A DNA stretch of 64,000 nt from assembly GCA_949290575.1 (NCBI GenBank), contig CASESJ010000003.1, positions 124,001-188,000 of the forward strand, written 5' to 3'. A program made the translations under genes and the position numbers. The stretch comes from an uncultured Clostridia bacterium (GTDB taxonomy: Bacteria; Bacillota; Clostridia; Christensenellales; Borkfalkiaceae). Under the pieces are notes generated by a model. The model made no database searches. It was not told the DNA's origin and saw only the letters and a program-made list of their open reading frames with translations. Positions within the stretch are counted from its first letter, which is position 1. Each line of letters begins with the position of its first letter. Positions 33,018 to 43,827 of the stretch are shown piece after piece.

Positions 33018-33338
33018 TTGCTTGCTCTGCATAAAATTTTCATTTTTTGGCTCAGACCGAAAAGCCGCCCGACAGTTCTGCTGTCGGGCGGCTCTGTTTT
33101 TAAAAATTGTTCTGCAAAGTCATTGCGCTGCCTCAAATATGCGAATGTTTTTTGCATACAAATTCAGTATCCGACGCATGAGCGGCGAGACGGGCACGAT
33201 GACGGGCGGCGTCGGAGAACAGGAGGAATCATTTAACGGGGCTTTTGAATTTTTAATGTTTTGTCGTAAAGAGACGTTTCAATGGTCGGCAGAGCGCAAA
33301 GGGGGCATACTTTGCAATATTCAAAATAAATATATAAA
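33018..33338. other. intergenic region with terminator, otherwise empty
   Basis: The first part holds the terminator at 33063-33101. The remaining about 240 bases have no recognisable gene; a 106-residue frame (33022-33342) runs through the terminator and has no family features. No clear promoter for the following transporter gene. Confidence 0.5.
33063..33101 (+). terminator. terminator of the DegV gene
   Basis: AGCCGCCCGACAG (33063-33075) pairs with its complement at 33081-33093, then CTGTTTTT. Confidence 0.88.
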
Positions 33339-34535
33339 GTGAAAGATTGCAGGACGGGTACACAATTTGTTTTCGTTGCTCTGGGCGCGGCGTTCGGGCT
33401 GGGCAACGCAATGCGCTTTCCCGCGCTCTGTCTGTACTATGGCGGGGCGTTCGTCATAGCGTATGTAATAGTGCTTGCGGCATTTGCTCTGCCCCTTCTG
33501 AGCGCGGAGCTGTATATCGGCGGCAGGATGAAAAATTTCTCCCGTCGTCCCGCGGGAATGTGTCGTGCGTGGGGAGCGGTCAGGGACGCTGCGTGTATAA
33601 ACTCCGCAGCGATAACAATATATTACATAACAATAATTTCGCTGCTTGCCGTGCGCGTCTGTACGTTCTACGGCAGCATTAACGCAGGTTACCCCTCGGA
33701 TATTCCCGAGGCAACGCCCTTTTTTGCCGCGCTGTGCTGTTGCGCACTCGCCTTCATGCTTACGAGGAAATCTCAGAGCCGCGCCCGCCTCGCCGCGCTT
33801 TCGGTGTGTATGCAGGTTGTATTTTTTGCTGCTATGGCGGTCAGAGGAATGGCGGAGGAGGGCAGCCTTTCCGCGCTTTCGTACATCTTCCGCACGGACG
33901 AAGGCGCGTTCGCCGACTGCGAACTGTGGTTCTCCGCGCTCGGGCAGGCATTGCTTTCGCTGTCGCTGGCGGCGGGAGTAATGCCCTGCCTCGCTTCGGA
34001 AATGCCCGAAGGCAGCCGTCCCGCCCGATTTACGGCTATAATTCTCTGCGCAAATTTCGTCGGCGGAATTCTGTCCTCAATAGCAACTCTGTCGCTCGCC
34101 TACTCCTGCGGACTGCTCGACGGAATAACCAACTCGGGCATAGACAACGCCTTCAATATATTTCCCGCCGCGCTCTCGGCGGCGTTCGGCAGAGGCGCGG
34201 TTGCAGGCGTCGTCGGCAGTATGTTCTATGCCGTGCTCACCCTGACAGCCTTCGTCTCGGCGTTGTCGCTCGTCCGCCCGCTCTTTTTAAGGCTTACAGC
34301 AGAGCTCTCCGCCCGCTCGGCTGCCATGACGCTCTGTGCCTGCATATTCGCGCTCGGACTGCCCTTTTCCCTGGGCGCAGACTATTCCGTTGCCGACTAT
34401 GTGTGCTGCAATATCGTCGCGCCTGTCGTGGCGGCGTGCGAATGTATGTGCGTTGCCTCGGCATACCTGCGCAAAAACGCACCCCTTTCGCGCTTTTTTG
34501 GCGCGGCGCGCAGATTTACGCGCTTAAACAGATAA
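33339..34535 (+). CDS. neurotransmitter:sodium symporter (NSS) family transporter
   Basis: A 398-residue membrane protein that probably imports an amino acid with sodium. The first helix carries the family core ALGAAFGLGNAMRFPAL followed by YYGGAFVIAYVI and ELYIGG, matching the LeuT TM1-TM2 region with its unwound sodium site. About ten helices can be traced. It is shorter than the usual 440-510 residues, so the C-terminal one or two helices seem absent; 11-helix bacterial members are known. The start GTG at 33339 lacks a recognisable ribosome binding site. Confidence 0.85.
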   Translation: MKDCRTGTQFVFVALGAAFGLGNAMRFPALCLYYGGAFVIAYVIVLAAFALPLLSAELYIGGRMKNFSRRPAGMCRAWGAVRDAACINSAAITIYYITIISLLAVRVCTFYGSINAGYPSDIPEATPFFAALCCCALAFMLTRKSQSRARLAALSVCMQVVFFAAMAVRGMAEEGSLSALSYIFRTDEGAFADCELWFSALGQALLSLSLAAGVMPCLASEMPEGSRPARFTAIILCANFVGGILSSIATLSLAYSCGLLDGITNSGIDNAFNIFPAALSAAFGRGAVAGVVGSMFYAVLTLTAFVSALSLVRPLFLRLTAELSARSAAMTLCACIFALGLPFSLGADYSVADYVCCNIVAPVVAACECMCVASAYLRKNAPLSRFFGAARRFTRLNR

Positions 34536-34584
34536 TGGCGCGGCGCAGAATGCTGTATTAAGGTTGAAAACTTTATAGAAAAAA

Positions 34585-34622
34585 ACAGGCGGAGCGCGTA
34601 AAGATTACGCGCTCCGCCTTGA
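34585..34622. terminator. terminator between convergent NSS and glycosyltransferase genes
   Basis: A 15-bp stem (34587-34601 with 34605-34619, loop AGA). The minus strand shows a good U-run (GTTTTTTTC), the plus strand only a weak one. Confidence 0.8.
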
Positions 34623-34654
34623 AATATTATTCTTAAATGTTAATCATCAGGCAT

Positions 34655-35815
34655 TCAGATTTCTGTCTGAATTGCGGGAACAAAATTTATGTTCCCGTCT
34701 GTGCGTGGGTCCCGTATTTCGTCGGCGAACATCCTTTCAGCCTTTTCGAGCGACAGCTCGAGGCTGTATTTTTTAGCCGATTCGGCATAAACTTTGCCCA
34801 TGACCTCGCGTTCGGCGTCGCGTTCGTACCAGTAGTCGATTTTTTCGGCGAGCGAAAATTCGTTGTTGTCGGTGAAAAGCGAGCGTTCGTCCAGAGCGAA
34901 CTGGGGAGTGGCGGAGGCTGCGCTGTCTGCAATTACGGGCACAAGTCCGCAGGCGATTGCTTCGAGTGCGGCAATGGCTTCAATCTCCACAGACGCCGCG
35001 TGAACGTACAAATCGCCGCTCTGCAGTTTCTTTATCAGGTCTTCCTTTTTGAGGAAGTCAAACGTTACGTCTACGTCAAGTTTCTGCGCAAGTTTTTTAA
35101 GAGCCTTCTTTCTCGGTCCGTTTCCGAGCAGGGTGAGGTGAATATCCTGCTTGTGTCTGGAATTTGCGATGGCTTTTATGAGCACCTGCTGATTTTTTTC
35201 GGGCGCGAGCCTGCCGGTCATAATAATTTCGAACTTATCGTTTGCAACTTTCTTCGGCGCGGGAACGAAGGCGGGGTCATAGCCGTTGGATATGACGTAA
35301 AGTTCGTTGCCGTAGCCGTGTTCGGCAAGCTGCCTTGCGATAAAGGCGGAGGGGCAGTGTATGCGCCTGAATTTTTTATAGAACGTGTGCTTCAGGTAGA
35401 AGTACACGAGGGTGTTGAAGGGTTTGCACCAGCTCAGGTGAGCGTTGTACGAGACGTTTTCGGGCTGAACGTGGAATGCCGCCGTGGTGGGAATGCCCAT
35501 TTCGTCGGCGAGCTCCTTGCATTTCTTTTCGAGCTTGAAGGGGAAGATGAAGTGCACTATGTCCACGCCTTCGAACGCCTTGCGTATGCGCTTTTTATCG
35601 AACTTGCCGAATTTTATCTGATTGAGGGCGGAGACCTCGGTCAGAACGGGAACATAGCGTTCCTTTACGTTGCAGTCGTCAGGACCGTCCGCGCCTATGG
35701 CGACAAGGCGCACCTCGTGTCCGCGTGCGCGCAGTCCCTCGGTAAAGCGCAGAGCGGTTATCACCGAGCCGTTTGTTTTGTTGTCGATTAAGTCGATTAC
35801 TATCGCAATTACCAT
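34655..35815 (-). CDS. glycosyltransferase family 4 protein
   Basis: A 386-residue retaining GT-B enzyme, probably attaching a sugar to a lipid or glycan precursor at the cytoplasmic membrane face. The N-terminal acceptor domain starts MVIAIVIDLIDNKTNGSV and the donor domain shows EIIMTGRLAPEKNQQVLIKA, LTLLGNGP and the nucleotide-sugar motif VEIEAIAALEAIACGLVPVI with an E-x7-E pattern. Family members include monoglucosyldiacylglycerol synthases, and the substrate here is unknown. ATG 35815 behind AAAGG. Divergent from the two-component system, with overlapping promoters. Confidence 0.88.
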   Translation of the reverse strand: MVIAIVIDLIDNKTNGSVITALRFTEGLRARGHEVRLVAIGADGPDDCNVKERYVPVLTEVSALNQIKFGKFDKKRIRKAFEGVDIVHFIFPFKLEKKCKELADEMGIPTTAAFHVQPENVSYNAHLSWCKPFNTLVYFYLKHTFYKKFRRIHCPSAFIARQLAEHGYGNELYVISNGYDPAFVPAPKKVANDKFEIIMTGRLAPEKNQQVLIKAIANSRHKQDIHLTLLGNGPRKKALKKLAQKLDVDVTFDFLKKEDLIKKLQSGDLYVHAASVEIEAIAALEAIACGLVPVIADSAASATPQFALDERSLFTDNNEFSLAEKIDYWYERDAEREVMGKVYAESAKKYSLELSLEKAERMFADEIRDPRTDGNINFVPAIQTEI

Positions 35816-35861
35816 AATTTTACCTTTTACTGTCTATATGTTAAGCGACAAAAGTAAATTG

Positions 35862-35890
35862 ATTATAAACTAACTGTTGATTTTTTCCAA
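35862..35890 (-). promoter_or_regulatory. promoter of the glycosyltransferase gene
   Basis: Minus strand TTGGAA (35890-35885), 17 bp, TATAAT (35867-35862). Confidence 0.55.
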
Positions 35891-35905
35891 AAAATATTAT
35901 ATACT
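35877..35905 (+). promoter_or_regulatory. promoter of the two-component/ABC operon
   Basis: TTGATT (35877-35882), 17 bp, TATACT (35900-35905). It physically overlaps the divergent glycosyltransferase promoter. Confidence 0.65.
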
Positions 35906-35951
35906 CATCTAAGCTGATAAAAGCTTTTTTCAGATATTTCAGGGTGAATAA

Positions 35952-36623
35952 ATGGCAAAAATTCTCATAGTCGAAGACGACGTCAATCTGCGCATGCTTA
36001 TGACGCTCCGTCTTAAAAGCAAATACGAGGTCGAGGCGGTTTCAAACGGAGCCGAGGCACTTAAAAAGTGCGAGGAGGGCGGCACAGACCTCATTGTCAC
36101 GGACATTATGATGCCCGTCATGGACGGCTATGCCCTCGTGGAAAATCTGCGCTCTACGGGCAATCTCACACCCGTCATAATGCTCACCGCCAAGGACGCT
36201 ATGAACGACAAGGGCAGAGGCTTTGCCGCAGGTACGGACGATTACCTCACCAAGCCCGTCAACTTCGAGGAGCTGACGTGGCGCATAGACGCGCTTTTGA
36301 GGCGCAGCAAAATAGCAAACGAGGGCAAAATCACGATAGGCGAGGTCGTCGTGGACAAACAGTCCTTCACGGTGACGCGCGGCGAGATTTCCTACGAGCT
36401 TCCCACTAAGGAATTTCAGCTTCTGTATCTCCTTTTGTCCTATCCGGGCAAGATATTCACCAAGGAAAATATACTCGACAGCGTGTGGGGATATTCTTCG
36501 GAAAGCGACGAATATACCGTCCGCACGCACATAAACAGACTGAGAAACAAGTTCGAAAATTTCCCCGAGTTCGAAATCACGACGATACGCGGAGTGGGAT
36601 ATAAGGCGGTGATTAAAAAATGA
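35952..36623 (+). CDS. OmpR/PhoB family response regulator
   Basis: A 223-residue DNA-binding response regulator. The receiver domain has the acidic pocket ED-D (residues 8-10), phosphoacceptor Asp51 in DLIVTDIMMPVMDG, and conserved Thr and Lys in MLTAKD and LTKPVNFEEL. The C-terminal winged helix is shown by LPTKEFQLLYLLLSYPGKIF, VWGY and RTHINRLRNK. Its gene overlaps the sensor kinase gene as ATGA, and two ABC exporter genes follow, the likely targets. Confidence 0.95.
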   Translation: MAKILIVEDDVNLRMLMTLRLKSKYEVEAVSNGAEALKKCEEGGTDLIVTDIMMPVMDGYALVENLRSTGNLTPVIMLTAKDAMNDKGRGFAAGTDDYLTKPVNFEELTWRIDALLRRSKIANEGKITIGEVVVDKQSFTVTRGEISYELPTKEFQLLYLLLSYPGKIFTKENILDSVWGYSSESDEYTVRTHINRLRNKFENFPEFEITTIRGVGYKAVIKK

Positions 36624-37645
36624 GCGATAAAAAAGGCGGAAAAAAGCGCGCTCTGCCCGTTCACGGACTGATAATAGCTGCGCTCAGTTTTATACTCGTG
36701 CTCATTGTGGGCGAGATAGTCGTCTACGTCGTGCAGACAGTCGCCTCAAAGACTGCGGGCGTGGCGGAAGGTTCGATAATCACGCTCTTTGTGATACCTT
36801 CCATCGCGCTGCTCATAACCTGTGCGGTAATATATCTTAACCACCGCACGCTTCAGACCTCAAAGACGCTCATAGACGCGCTCAACAGAGTGGCGGACGG
36901 CGACTATAACGCAAAAATACCCTACAAGCGTCTCGACGGATTCAACTCGGTCTATGAAAATTTCAACAAAATGACCGAAGAACTCAAGAGCGTCAAGGCT
37001 CTGAGGGAGGATTTCGTGCACGATTTTTCGCACGAATTCAAGACGCCCATAGCCTCGATAAACGGCTTTGCAAATCTCCTTCTCGAGGACGGCGTAAGCG
37101 AGGACGAACGCCGTCAGATAATAAAGATTATCGCCGACGAATCGGACAGACTTTCCCGCCTTGCGGAGAGCATGCTCGCCCTTTCGAAGATAGAAAATCA
37201 GCAATTCCTCGGCGAGAGCAAAAAGTTCCGTCTGGATCTGCAGATAAAAGATTGCATAATCCTTCTTCAGCGGCAGTGGGAGGAAAAGAACATAGAAATT
37301 TCTTCGTCCCTCGCGCGCATAGCGTATACGGGCGACGAAAATCTTTTAAAGCAGGTGTGGCTCAATCTTCTGTCCAACGCAATAAAGTATACGCCGCAGG
37401 GCGGCAGAATAGAGGTCGGGCTGAAGCGCGAGAACGGAAACATAGTTGCCTGCGTGAAGGACAGCGGCATAGGTATTCCGCAGGAGGCGATACCCAAGAT
37501 ATTCGAAAAGTACTACCAGGTATCTTCCGGCTCGGGCAACGGGCTGGGACTTGCCATATGTAAGCGCATCTGCGAGCTCAGCGGCGGACAGATAAGCGTA
37601 ACGAGCGAGGTCGGAAAGGGTTCGGTGTTCACGGTTACCCTCTGA
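36620..37645 (+). CDS. sensor histidine kinase
   Basis: A 341-residue membrane kinase. Two transmembrane helices (about 15-39 and 51-73) are separated by only about a dozen residues, so there is almost no external sensor domain; such kinases often sense signals within the membrane or through a partner transporter. A HAMP-like linker follows, then the phosphoacceptor His138 in DFSHEFKTPI, N-box NLLSNAIKYTPQGG, and G-boxes DSGIGIPQEAI and GNGLGLAICK. Coupled to the regulator by the ATGA overlap and followed by the exporter genes. Confidence 0.94.
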   Translation: MSDKKGGKKRALPVHGLIIAALSFILVLIVGEIVVYVVQTVASKTAGVAEGSIITLFVIPSIALLITCAVIYLNHRTLQTSKTLIDALNRVADGDYNAKIPYKRLDGFNSVYENFNKMTEELKSVKALREDFVHDFSHEFKTPIASINGFANLLLEDGVSEDERRQIIKIIADESDRLSRLAESMLALSKIENQQFLGESKKFRLDLQIKDCIILLQRQWEEKNIEISSSLARIAYTGDENLLKQVWLNLLSNAIKYTPQGGRIEVGLKRENGNIVACVKDSGIGIPQEAIPKIFEKYYQVSSGSGNGLGLAICKRICELSGGQISVTSEVGKGSVFTVTL

Positions 37646-37678
37646 TTTTTCCCGCGCGTCGCATGAGCGGAGGCTGAA

Positions 37679-39373
37679 ATGAAAAAGACGCTCGTATATC
37701 TGAAACCATATTCGGCAACGGCAATCCAGGGACTGATAGTAAAGTTTGTGGGTTCTATTGCCGAACTTTTTTTACCCCTGCTTTTAGAGTACATAATAGA
37801 CGAAGTCGTCCCGACGGGCGACCTCAATATGGTGCTGTGGATGGGGCTTGCCATGCTCGTATGTTCGCTCGTCGCGCTGTTCGGCAACATACTTGCCAAC
37901 AGGCTTTCCGTAAAGGCGGCGGCAAATATGACGCACGATTTGAGGTACGACCTCTTTGCCAAGACCTCGCGCTTAAAGAGCGGTCAGGTCGACGAAATAA
38001 CCGTGCCCTCGCTCGTTTCGAGGCTGACTTCGGACAGTTACTACGTCAATCAGATGGTTGCCCGTTCCCTGAGGCTGGGAATAAGAGCTCCCATACTGCT
38101 CATAGGCGGAATAATTCTGACGTTCATAATCGACTGGAGGCTGGCTCTCGTGCTGTTGGCGTGCGTGCCCTTCGTCATCGTGGCGATAGCGCTTATAACC
38201 CGTCAGAGCATACCCTGCTACTTCAACCTGCAGCGCAGCGGAGACGACATGGTGCGCGCCATGCAGGAGAATATTTCGGGCGTCAGGGTGGTAAAGGCAC
38301 TCTCCAAAGAGGAGTACGAAACGCGCAAATTCCACGAAGTGAGCGACCGCCTCGCCCGCACGGAGCTGAGGGCGAACAAGATAATGTCGCTCACCAACCC
38401 GCTCGCCACGCTCATACTCAACCTCGGTCTGGTTGCGGTAATAGTCGTCGGCGCGCTCATCTCGAGCGGCGCGGGCGTCGTGCTGGCATTTCTCTCATAC
38501 TTCACGATAATTTTAAACGCCATGCTCGGACTTTCAAAAATCTTTGTCGTGCTGTCGCGCGGCATCGCGTCTGCGGACAGAATAGAGAAGGTGCTCGAGA
38601 TGGACGAAAGGCAGGAGGTCGAGGACCGTCCCCGTGACGAGAGCGGCTGCGCCGTCGCGTTCAGGGATGTCTGCTTTTCGTATAACGGCGTGGAGGATAA
38701 CCTCACGGACATCAATTTCGAGGTCGGCAGGGGTCAGACGCTGGGCATAATAGGAGCTACGGGCAGCGGCAAGACTACGATAATAAACCTTATGATGCGC
38801 TTTTACGACGTCCGTTCGGGCGGCGTCTACATAGACGGCGACGACGTGCGTTCGGTTGCGCCCGAGCTTCTCAGGGCGAAGTTCGGCGTCACCTTTCAGA
38901 ACGACTTTCTGATGGCGGCGACGGTCAGACAGAACATAGATTACGGCAGAAACCTTTCGGAAGAGGATATACAAAAGGGCATAGAGTGCGCGCAGGCGCA
39001 GTTTGTGTATACGCTCGAGGGCGGGCTTGAATACAGCCTCGCTCAGAAGGCGGCAAACCTCTCTGGCGGACAGAAACAGCGACTTACGGTTGCGCGCGCC
39101 CTTGCGGGCAATCCGGAGATACTTGTGCTCGACGACAGTTCCTCCGCGCTCGACTACGAGACGGACGCCGCCATGCGCAAGGCGATAGCCGCGGAATATC
39201 CCGACACTACAAAGATAATCATAGCGCAGAGGGTGAGCTCGGTCATGAACGCAGACAAGATACTCGTTCTGGACGACGGGAAGCAGATAGGCTACGGCAC
39301 GCATGCCGAGCTTATGGAAGGCTGCGAGGAATACCGTCTCATCTATCGTTCGCAGATGGGGGAGGATATATGA
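37679..39373 (+). CDS. ABC exporter half-transporter with degenerate ATPase site
   Basis: A 564-residue exporter subunit with six transmembrane helices (about 1-310) and a C-terminal nucleotide-binding domain. Walker A is GATGSGKT, signature LSGGQKQR, but Walker B is ILVLDDSSSALD with Asp486 where the catalytic glutamate should be, and the switch histidine is Gln517 (IIAQRVSSV). These are the marks of the non-catalytic member of a heterodimer such as TM287/288 or BmrC-D. Its gene overlaps the next one as ATGA. Substrate may be a drug, peptide or lipid. Confidence 0.94.
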   Translation: MKKTLVYLKPYSATAIQGLIVKFVGSIAELFLPLLLEYIIDEVVPTGDLNMVLWMGLAMLVCSLVALFGNILANRLSVKAAANMTHDLRYDLFAKTSRLKSGQVDEITVPSLVSRLTSDSYYVNQMVARSLRLGIRAPILLIGGIILTFIIDWRLALVLLACVPFVIVAIALITRQSIPCYFNLQRSGDDMVRAMQENISGVRVVKALSKEEYETRKFHEVSDRLARTELRANKIMSLTNPLATLILNLGLVAVIVVGALISSGAGVVLAFLSYFTIILNAMLGLSKIFVVLSRGIASADRIEKVLEMDERQEVEDRPRDESGCAVAFRDVCFSYNGVEDNLTDINFEVGRGQTLGIIGATGSGKTTIINLMMRFYDVRSGGVYIDGDDVRSVAPELLRAKFGVTFQNDFLMAATVRQNIDYGRNLSEEDIQKGIECAQAQFVYTLEGGLEYSLAQKAANLSGGQKQRLTVARALAGNPEILVLDDSSSALDYETDAAMRKAIAAEYPDTTKIIIAQRVSSVMNADKILVLDDGKQIGYGTHAELMEGCEEYRLIYRSQMGEDI

Positions 39374-41169
39374 AAGAACCGAGAATGCATATTTCCGATA
39401 CCCGACAGATAGGCAGGCGCAAGGTTGACACGAAGTACGTCATAGTCAACCTGTTCGCATACTTGAAGCCGTGGCTGCCCCTCTTTCTGCTGGTGTTTAC
39501 CGCCAACATAGTCGCGGGCGTACTGTCGCTCGTCGGACCCAAGATAAGCGGTCAGGCAATCGACCTCATACACACCGACGGCAGTACGGACATGGGTCAG
39601 ATATACTACTACTGCGCATTGCTCGCGGGGGTATATGTGCTGTCGGGCGTCATAAACTATCTTTCGACCATCGGCATAGCCTATGTGGCGCGTCTGATGG
39701 TGCGCAAGATGCGCAACGACACCTTTGAAAAGCTCATATCCCTGCCCGTAAGCTATTTCGACAGCCGTCAGGCTGGCGACATAATTTCCGTGCTTTCCTA
39801 CGACATAGACACGGTCGGCGAATCGCTCGCCAACGACGTGGTGCTCGTTTTAAACAGCGTCGTCATGATTGTCGGCTCGCTCGTCATGATGCTGACGATT
39901 GCACCTCTCCTGGTGCTGGTGTTCGTCGTGACCATACCCGTATCCATACTTATAACGCGCTACCTCGCAAAAAAAGTTCACCCGCTCTTCCGCAAGCGCA
40001 GCGCAAAGCTGGGCGAGCTAAACGGCTTCGTCGAGGAGATGATAGCCGGGCAGAAGACGACAAAGGCATACGACTGCGAGCAGGTCGTCATAGACGCCTT
40101 CGAGAAGAAGAACGACGAGGCAATAGAGGCGTATGCCAATTCCGAATACCTTTCGACGGTGACGGGACCTACTTCCAACTTCATGAACAACATCGCCCTG
40201 ACGCTCATTTCGGTGTTCGGCGCGCTTATGTACATGTACTCGTTCGGCGGCGTGACGGTGGGACAGATTTCCTCGTTCGTGCTGTATTCGCGCAAGTTCT
40301 CGGGTCCCATAAACGAAATCGCCAACGTCTTCGGCGAGTTCCAGTCTGCGCTCGCCGCAGCCGAGAGAGTTTTCCGCGTGCTCGAGGAGCTGCCCGAAAA
40401 ACCCGACAGCGAGGACGCAGTCGAGCCGCAGGACGTGCAGGGCAATGTAGAGATAAGTCACCTCGCGTTCAGCTATGTCGAGGGCAAGGAGATAATACAC
40501 GATTTTTCGCTCTCTGCGAAGAAGGGCAACATAATCGCCGTAGTCGGGCGCACGGGCGCGGGCAAGACGACGATAATAAATCTTTTAATGCGCTTCTACG
40601 ACCCCGACAGCGGCACAATTTCGATAGACGGCAGAGATATTATGACGCTCACGCGCTCGGGGCTGCGCGGCTGTTTCACAATGGTCCTGCAGGACACGTG
40701 GCTGTTTGCCGGCACGGTGTACGAAAATATCGCCTACGGCAAGGAGGGCGCGACGCGCGAAGAGGTGGAAAGGGTGTGCAGAGCCGCCAAAATCCACTCG
40801 TTCATAACCAAGCTGCCGCAGGGCTACGATACATATCTTTCTGACAGCGCGGTCAATATTTCCAAGGGGCAGAAACAGCTTCTTACAATCGCCCGCGCAA
40901 TGCTCATGGACAGTCCCATGCTCATTCTCGACGAGGCGACCTCCAACGTCGACACCCGCACAGAGCACATAATTCAGCAGGCAATGACGACTTTAATGCA
41001 GGGCAGAACGTGCTTTGTAATAGCGCACAGACTTTCGACCATAAGAAACGCGGATAAAATTCTCGTAATGGAGCAGGGCGACGTCGTCGAACAGGGTACT
41101 CACGCCGAGCTGATGTCAAGGCGCGGGGCATACTACAAACTCTATCGTTCGCAGTTCGAAAGTTACTGA
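39370..41169 (+). CDS. ABC exporter half-transporter, catalytic partner
   Basis: A 599-residue exporter subunit with a slightly longer N-terminus, six helices and a nucleotide-binding domain. Walker A GRTGAGKT, Walker B LILDEATSNVD with the catalytic glutamate, and switch histidine in FVIAHRLSTI are intact; the signature is altered to ISKGQKQLL (residues 498-501 SKGQ instead of SGGQ). In the heterodimer this altered signature faces the degenerate Walker site of the partner, so exactly one site is catalytic. Control by the upstream two-component system is likely. Confidence 0.95.
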   Translation: MKEPRMHISDTRQIGRRKVDTKYVIVNLFAYLKPWLPLFLLVFTANIVAGVLSLVGPKISGQAIDLIHTDGSTDMGQIYYYCALLAGVYVLSGVINYLSTIGIAYVARLMVRKMRNDTFEKLISLPVSYFDSRQAGDIISVLSYDIDTVGESLANDVVLVLNSVVMIVGSLVMMLTIAPLLVLVFVVTIPVSILITRYLAKKVHPLFRKRSAKLGELNGFVEEMIAGQKTTKAYDCEQVVIDAFEKKNDEAIEAYANSEYLSTVTGPTSNFMNNIALTLISVFGALMYMYSFGGVTVGQISSFVLYSRKFSGPINEIANVFGEFQSALAAAERVFRVLEELPEKPDSEDAVEPQDVQGNVEISHLAFSYVEGKEIIHDFSLSAKKGNIIAVVGRTGAGKTTIINLLMRFYDPDSGTISIDGRDIMTLTRSGLRGCFTMVLQDTWLFAGTVYENIAYGKEGATREEVERVCRAAKIHSFITKLPQGYDTYLSDSAVNISKGQKQLLTIARAMLMDSPMLILDEATSNVDTRTEHIIQQAMTTLMQGRTCFVIAHRLSTIRNADKILVMEQGDVVEQGTHAELMSRRGAYYKLYRSQFESY

Positions 41170-41202
41170 TATCTTTCTGCCGACCATAAGTAATAAAATT
41201 TC

Positions 41203-41246
41203 AGGCGCGCCGACCCGCATCCGCGGGTCGGCGCGCCTTCTTTTTT
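41203..41246 (+). terminator. terminator of the two-component/ABC operon
   Basis: A 16-bp perfect stem (41203-41218 with 41223-41238, loop ATCC), then TCTTTTTT. Confidence 0.92.
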
Positions 41247-41317
41247 GAATTTGCCCGCATTTTCGGCTCGTATGGCGGCGATAAAAAAGCTTTTTGTCGA
41301 TAAAAGCCCTCAATCGT

Positions 41318-41346
41318 TTGCCATTAAACTATAAATATGTTATAAT
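41318..41346 (+). promoter_or_regulatory. promoter of the hydrogenase operon
   Basis: TTGCCA (41318-41323), 17 bp, TATAAT (41341-41346). Confidence 0.7.
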
Positions 41347-41349
41347 ATC

Positions 41350-41382
41350 GGCTGTTATTGATATTATTTTATCGAAACAGCC
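41350..41382 (+). promoter_or_regulatory. inverted repeat at the hydrogenase transcription start
   Basis: GGCTGTT (41350-41356) and AACAGCC (41376-41382) flank an AT-rich centre, placing a 33-bp dyad exactly over the expected start site. It could be an operator or a 5' hairpin. It does not match the TTGTTAANNNNTTAACAA Rex site well. Confidence 0.45.
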
Positions 41383-41419
41383 CTTACGGGGCTTGAATAA
41401 AAAATACAGGAGTGAAAAG

Positions 41420-41908
41420 ATGACAACAATGACCTTCGAGGGCACGAGCGAGCAGGAAGCCGCCCTCAAAAAGGTAATAGAAGAACATCGCGGCGAGCGC
41501 GGCTGTCTGATGCCGGTATTGCACGCGGCGCAGGACATCTACGGATATCTTCCCGTCGAGGTGCAGTCGCTCATAGCCGAAGAACTTTGCGTGCCTTTGG
41601 CAGAAGTTTACGGCGTGGCAACCTTCTATTCTCAATTCAGCCTCAATCCCAAGGGCAAGCACAAAATTTCGGTGTGTCTGGGCACGGCGTGCTATGTAAA
41701 GGGAGCGGATAAACTGCTCTCCGCGCTCGAGCACGAACTGCACATAACGTGCGGACAGTGCACGCCCGACAGAAAATTTTCTATAGACAGCTGTCGCTGC
41801 GTGGGCGCGTGCGGACTTGCGCCCGTAATCATCATCGACGGCGAAGTATACGGAAGACTTACCGAGGGCGACGTCAAAAAAGTGCTCGATAAGTATATGA
41901 AGGACTAA
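41420..41908 (+). CDS. hydC: NADH-dependent [FeFe] hydrogenase gamma subunit (NuoE-like)
   Basis: A 162-residue thioredoxin-like [2Fe-2S] protein. The cluster ligands are Cys86 and Cys91 (CLGTAC) with Cys127 and Cys131 (RCVGAC). The N-terminal helical region LMPVLHAAQDIYGYLPVEVQ is typical of NuoE/HydC. I use ATG 41420 behind CAGGAG; the frame opening at 41294 runs through the promoter. It is the first gene of the trimeric hydrogenase, passing electrons within the HydABC complex. Confidence 0.94.
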   Translation: MTTMTFEGTSEQEAALKKVIEEHRGERGCLMPVLHAAQDIYGYLPVEVQSLIAEELCVPLAEVYGVATFYSQFSLNPKGKHKISVCLGTACYVKGADKLLSALEHELHITCGQCTPDRKFSIDSCRCVGACGLAPVIIIDGEVYGRLTEGDVKKVLDKYMKD

Positions 41909-41922
41909 GGGGGGGGTAAGCT

Positions 41923-43815
<1,893 letters not shown>

Positions 43816-43827
43816 CGGAGGGGTAAT

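Noticed and set aside
33022..33342. 106-residue frame between the DegV and NSS genes
   Set aside because: It reads through a strong terminator and its sequence looks random.
34637..35791. 384-residue open frame on the plus strand across the glycosyltransferase
   Set aside because: Antisense to a full-length GT4 gene with clear motifs; the frame has no recognisable features.
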